Part shown: piece after piece, positions 31,746-36,314 of the stretch
How the letters are laid out: every line of letters begins with the position of its first letter
How positions within the stretch are numbered: the stretch's first letter is position 1
Source of the DNA: Mesotaenium endlicherianum
Taxonomy: Eukaryota; Streptophyta; Zygnematophyceae; Zygnematales; Mesotaeniaceae
Direction of reading: 5' to 3'
Assembly: GCA_009602735.1 (NCBI GenBank)
Contig: WELA01012113.1
Span: 135,637 to 171,950, forward strand
Length of the DNA: 36,314 bases
The notes under the pieces: model-generated
What the model was told of the DNA's origin: nothing
The model's database searches: none
What the model saw: only the letters and a program-made list of their open reading frames with translations
Translations under genes and position numbers: made by a program

Positions 31746-34700
31746 GTTGACGAGCAAAAATGCTTGATACGCAGATGCTGCTTCAAGATGCCAGCACCGC
31801 TAAGAGGTTGTAAGTAGGGCAGCTTGGAGCGTTAGTAGCCCTCACACATAGTCAACATTGGAAGCGCATTTGTTAATATCTGCCATCATCTGGCCATAAG
31901 ACGCTCAACGGCGACTAGTTCGGTTACAGCCTTTCTAAATGTTCGTTAGGCTGACAAAGTGTAGCATACCGGAACGGCGACGACTTTGAACGCCTTGAGC
32001 CGTACATTGAGCCACATTGAGCAGCCCTCAAAAGCCACCGAGTACATGCCGGTCCAGTAGCAGCCTGCGGGGGGTGAACTTGGCAAAATATGATGACGAA
32101 AAATTGGGCAAATATTAAATGAAATGAAATAAAAAGGAATTTATAATTAAACGAGACTGTGTTTCTCTTCGCATCCCTTTTCGCATCAAAAGGATGTACT
32201 TTCGGGTCTATCGACACCGTTTCTAATACCCCTTCTATAGACAAGGACCGTCTTTTGAATTTTGTACATGCTGACCAGACTCCTTCGTTCCAGATAAATT
32301 AGATATCAATGCTATTTTGAGTAGCTTAGAACCTAAATTAAAATAATTGATGCGTTATATCCTTATGATTATGAGCGGATGTTTCTTAATATCCCCAAGT
32401 TTTACGAATTCGATGCAAAAAAAACATTTTGGGATGTTCTTGTGGGATGAGCGACGAGTTACGTGAGGAGAAACTGCACAAGGATTTTTTCTTTTTTAGT
32501 TGAAGCAGAAGATAAGAAGAGAGCACTAGGTGCGACTTGGTGCAGCTTCGTTTTTTTCTCTTCTTTATAACGAACTCGAACAATTCAATATCGTCGTGCT
32601 CAATACTGGCTATTATTAGTGACTATTCGTCACATGATACTCTTTGATGTCCCTAATGTCGTGCCTAACAGTGTCGGTCCCTCGGCACGTGCGTGGCCTT
32701 TCAGCACGTGTGCCTTCGACCTGGTCGATGTGTCGGTGGCCCTCTCACGTGCGAGCAAACATGGTCGATCGATCTTTGCACGTGTGTCGGTGACAAGCCT
32801 TACCAGGGTTAACCCATCCCTGGGCTCCTGAACTTGTACCATGCAACCATGACCAACTCGGGCTTTGTTTACTTTACTCAGCCCTCACCATCTGCTTATC
32901 TTAAGCCTTAGCAGAAAATTTAAAAATACTTGCCTTGCCTTAATTCCTCTTACAAGGACGGAAGTCTCTTACTTCCACATAGGCTTTATGCCTTAAGGTT
33001 CTTGAGTTCACAGGTGAGCAAATTGTGGTATGCAGAAATCACACTCTAAGCAGCTTGACATACAACGTCAGGTTCGGAGAAAATTGCCCTTCAGGCTTTC
33101 GCTTAACTTTCGCAAGTCACAGCTTACAAAACTCTGAAACTACACGTCTATGCTGGCCTGGGTCAAGCTCTTCACTTAACTCCGCGCCTTAACAGCTCTT
33201 CACTGTCAAGCTAGGCTCACTCAGTTCTTCACTGAGAGCTTTATCTGTCAATACTACTCTCTCTCTCTTCGAGATACGAATGCGACTTCTGAGAACCTGG
33301 AAACTAACACACAACTCACCATTTTAAGGCTGCTTCACACACACTTGTGGCGTTCGGCCGAATCTGTGCTAGTCTCCTAGCAGATTCTATTCTGCAGTCC
33401 TCCTGCTATCAACAGTGAGATTCCCTCTTGGGAACTCCTACAATCCCAACTTATCTATGATACACTGAGAAGAATCTTCAGCGTCGGCAGAAGCGTGGGG
33501 CCTCGGCCCTCCAATGGCCTTGGGAACTCCCTCTTTCTTCTTCGCGCCCTTCTTCTCCTTCCTTCTGCTTCCTCTGCTTCTTGGCAAAGGTGCGTGAGAG
33601 TGAATGACATGTCTCAGGCAAGGTTCGTGCCTTTCGCAGGCACCACACAGCGTCATCCTTTGAGAATGCCGTGCTTAGTCACAAAGCTTAGCTGCATGTC
33701 GCTTCTGCCTAGGCATGCTCAACTCAAACTCGTAGTCACTCAGCATGCATGCACACCTCGTGACTGTCGCGCGTGGCTGCTTAGCTTCTGAGCTGGCAGT
33801 CACGCCTAATTGGCTCATGGCTAAGAACTCCTGCACGGTGTGTACAAGCAAATGCCACTTGCTCAAGATTCCCACTCGGGCGGCCGTAATCTATCTTGGC
33901 ATTGCGGCCATGACTCGGCTTAATTTGCCAGTCACACAGTACTGGGCTTGGTACCTGCTGGGCGGCTCATCACTGATCCCCAGCTTCTAGTCTCACGGCT
34001 GTCTATGCTGTCAAAACCTCCCCCATTCCTGGGTGTGGGGCACATTGACATTGACCCCTTGCCAGTGGTCTTGATGCTGACATAACCGCTGACTGCGACG
34101 AAATCAGTCAAGTGGTCGGTGAGTCAACGTTGACTTTCCGTACCTGGGTGGCCGTAGCTTGCGGTGCGCGTGCGGCACCGTCAAACGGATAGTAGTCGCG
34201 ACACTAATGATGCATGGCCGATGTCGGCATCTGCAGGCTGATGCATGGGTTGCTGGCAATTTAAGCTTGAGGCAGCCTGCCAAGGACAAGCTTGACCATA
34301 CGAAGTCCGGCATAAAGGCAAAGGGATAAAGTCCAAACGTAGCTTAACAAATCTTACATGCCTTGGTTGATTAAGTCGTCCTAAAAGATGGGGGAACAAC
34401 ATTCTCGACAACTAAGAGTAAGTTATATGTTATGACCATGTAGGAAACCGGCATGAGCTCTTGTTTACTCACACATTTGCTAGTTATTCACAAAAGCAGG
34501 CCCTTCGTCAAGTTGGACCCTTAGCATGCAAAGAACATACAGGAAAAGTGTGGCGTGCACACATCTTAATCAGCAAGCAGGCAGGTAGATGTGCTTCCAG
34601 AAAGCAAACGGGAAATGTGCAGATTAAAAACAAAATACATTATTCTGCTTATATGTTCCAGCAGGAGGTTGGCTAGGTAGCTATTCTTACTACTCCTACC

Positions 34701-34992
34701 AACTAAGCTGTCTACTTACTCTCTACCTAGCTTTACATAATATGGCGGGTGCACCCTATGCTTGCACACACAAGTTTTTCCATTCCCATCAATTTATATA
34801 TGTACCTCTGATGTGCCCAAACATGTACAAAACGACCAGCAACACTGCGTCACAGACAACCTTCAGCTAAAGAAGGCCTCAAATGAGGACTCTATCCCCA
34901 GCATCATCTGCCTTACATTGGCACCTCGTATCGCCTCAGAGAGCATTGCTAATCACCGACAGATGTCCCGATCCTCCAGCGGGCGACAGTAT
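31746..34992. other. Unassigned intergenic region
   Basis: About 3.2 kb between the BFR1-like gene start and the 3' end of the kinase gene, both on the minus strand. It should contain the BFR1-like promoter (near 31.75-32.2 kb) and the kinase 3' UTR. A TGTAA on the minus strand near 34911-34915, about 80 bases past the kinase stop, is a reasonable polyadenylation signal. ORFs at 33438-33990 on both strands are low-complexity or unrecognised. A CACGTG cluster is listed separately. A 14-bp palindrome AGTCAACGTTGACT is at 34122-34135. Confidence 0.5.
32686..32784. promoter_or_regulatory. Cluster of four CACGTG boxes with TGTCGGT repeats
   Basis: CACGTG hexamers begin at 32686, 32705, 32746 and 32779, all within 99 bases. 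TGTCGGT also occurs three times here (near 32673, 32731 and 32784). The repeated text suggests short-unit duplication. It is about 0.9 kb upstream of the BFR1-like start codon and 2.2 kb past the kinase stop, so a target gene cannot be named. Confidence 0.5.
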
Positions 34993-36227
34993 TCAGCGGT
35001 CGTCCTGAAACACGCTGCCGGCTCCAGAGCTTCTAGCGCTCGACATATCGCTTGTCACATGGTTCATGCCCTTCTCGCCCAACACCGAGGTAGCAGCTGC
35101 CATCTCGTCGATCATGTTGGGAGGCACCTGGGGAACCGGCACTTGCTGCAAGAGGAACTCCCCAAGGTTGATTCAGCTTTCACATTGATTGACAAAAACA
35201 ACCTCTGCCTAGTGTCAGCCATCGAAGACGTAGACAAGCAAGTGTGAGTCTTCGCAAGCCAGTATTGCTAGTCCAACACTCTATAGATATGTAATCACTG
35301 TCATCATCAGCAGACCAGGCCTTTCTGCGACATCTTACAAATCAAAGCCCAAACATCCGCTGTGAACTAAGATGGAGTAGCCAATAGCAGCTGTTGCTGC
35401 ATCAAGAGCTCCTCTTACCTTGGAGCGGATGAGCGGCCAGTCGATGCCGGCAAAGAAGGGGTGCTCTTTGATCTCAGCAGCCCCATAGCGGCTGCCAAGA
35501 CGCTCCTCGGGGTTGCGGATCAGCAGCTTGCAGATGAGATCCTTGGCATGATCGCTCGTCTGCACAGATGGTGGCGAAAACACACCCGCAGCGAAGACAG
35601 TCTAGCGGTCAAGCTGGCGGAAATATCTCAAACTACGGTTCACTGTGCAACATCCCCACCCCTGTCGCATAGCTCTCCCACAATGCCCTCACATTGGCCC
35701 TAAAGAGGCAGAGAAACGGCAAAGGATGGTCAGCACAGTCAGTGCGGCCGCATGGCTTCGATGCAGACAAAGCGGCTAAGACTCATTGATTGATCTTCTG
35801 GCTTCTCCCCGCGTTCAGCTGCACGTCATGAAATCCTCATGCTCGTTTCGGCGAGCTGGGAGTATCAGTAACAAGAAGCAAAGCAGCACAGGAGGGGCCG
35901 CCAGACGCTTTCCCTCACCTCGGGATCACGTGGGAATGCAATCTCCTTGTTGAGGACGTTGTTGAACGTGCGGGGCATGCTGCTTCCCCGGAACGGCGTC
36001 TTGCCAAAGAGCATCTCGAACAGCAGGATGCCGAATGCCCACCAATCCACGGACCCGGTGTGCCCCGAGCCGCTCACGATCTCGGGAGCAATGTACTCCT
36101 CTGTCCCCACGAAGGAGTTGGAGCGTGCAAGGGGCTCGGCCACAAGCATCGGCTTTCCCTCGTCGACCGTGCTCTTCTTCTTCTTCTTCTTCTTCTTGCT
36201 CTTCTCCTCCATTCGCCCACGCACAAC
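34993..36227 (-). CDS. AGC VIII-type Ser/Thr protein kinase (phototropin/D6PK-like), C-terminal part
   Basis: Three last exons, 36227-35919, 35559-35419 and 35145-34993, give 200 aa in frame with all junctions phase 0. Upstream exons lie past the right edge. The first exon starts with a lysine-rich insert (K8) and continues [20 protein letters not shown], the activation segment and APE motif. Then comes [20 protein letters not shown] (subdomain IX and following). The second exon has [20 protein letters not shown] and [17 protein letters not shown], the last kinase subdomains. The 50-residue tail (starting [10 protein letters not shown]) has no FxxF hydrophobic motif. The long insert before the activation segment and [13 protein letters not shown] fit phototropins; VAEP.ARS and GKTPF also fit D6PK-type kinases. 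LOV domains, if present, would be off-window, so the subgroup is undecided. Confidence 0.88.
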
Positions 36228-36288
36228 CTGCAAAGCAACGCCAAAGGCACAAGCAAAAATGTTGGGAGCAGCGGCTGATTCTCTTCGT

Positions 36289-36314
36289 GGGAGTGGGGGG
36301 TGGGGGGTGGGGGG
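36289..36314 (+). repeat. G-run array with G-quadruplex potential at window edge
   Basis: Runs of 3, 6, 6 and 6 G are separated by one- to three-base loops, the classical four-tract G-quadruplex pattern. It lies in the kinase intron just upstream (minus sense) of the exon at 36227 and ends the window. Confidence 0.8.

Noticed and set aside
33438-33990. Gag-like or zinc-knuckle remnant in the basic ORF near 33.5 kb
   Set aside because: The lysine-rich stretch is short, with no Cys-Cys-His-Cys motif and no pol domain nearby. It cannot be told from low-complexity chance.

Overview
The window is nuclear DNA from a photosynthetic eukaryote, most likely a green alga. Every confident gene is split by GT-AG introns. 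One gene is a plastid-targeted ferredoxin-NADP+ reductase whose C-terminal half ([13 protein letters not shown], ending HQWHVEVY) recalls chlorophyte FNR more than land-plant FNR. The AGC kinase at the right edge is of the plant/algal AGC VIII type. The coding exons of the two left-hand genes are GC- and Ala/Pro/Ser-rich, and introns carry CA/GT, ACGC and CTG microsatellites. I cannot name the species. There is no prokaryotic organisation (no operons or Shine-Dalgarno sites).

Layout. (1) 1-2036, minus: 5' part of a LysM-domain protein gene, continuing off the left edge. (2) 2037-9312: AT-rich intergenic DNA with a degenerate repeat family at 3.86-8.0 kb. (3) 9313-13775, minus: second LysM-domain gene, with one predicted membrane helix and a basic C-terminus; it is interrupted by a 638-base assembly gap (10789-11426), and its 5' exons are unresolved. 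(4) 13776-17475: mostly unassigned. (5) 17476-19192, plus: complete four-exon gene for a TXNL4B/Dim2-type thioredoxin-like splicing protein (151 aa). (6) 21493-24734, minus: complete six-exon FNR gene (380 aa). (7) 24735-28975: AT-rich intergenic DNA. (8) 28976-31745, minus: complete two-exon gene for a BFR1/proton-pump-interactor-like coiled-coil protein (603 aa). (9) 31746-34992: unassigned, with a cluster of four CACGTG boxes. (10) 34993-36227, minus: last three exons (200 aa) of an AGC VIII-type Ser/Thr kinase.

The genes do not form an obvious pathway: photosynthetic electron transfer, spliceosome, mRNP/coiled-coil, light- or membrane-linked kinase, and glycan-binding-type LysM proteins are simply neighbours. 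The LysM pair lies in the same orientation and looks like a local gene family. Exon boundaries were set by hand: GT/AG sites, matching intron phase, and continuity of the protein with known family members. For TXNL4B, FNR, BFR1-like and the kinase, all exon lengths add up in frame. The LysM models are less certain.

I found no clear new system. The most interesting leads are the tandem LysM genes, promoter-proximal decamer repeats at two genes, the CACGTG cluster, a 25-unit CTG/CAG tract, and the repeat array at 4-6 kb.
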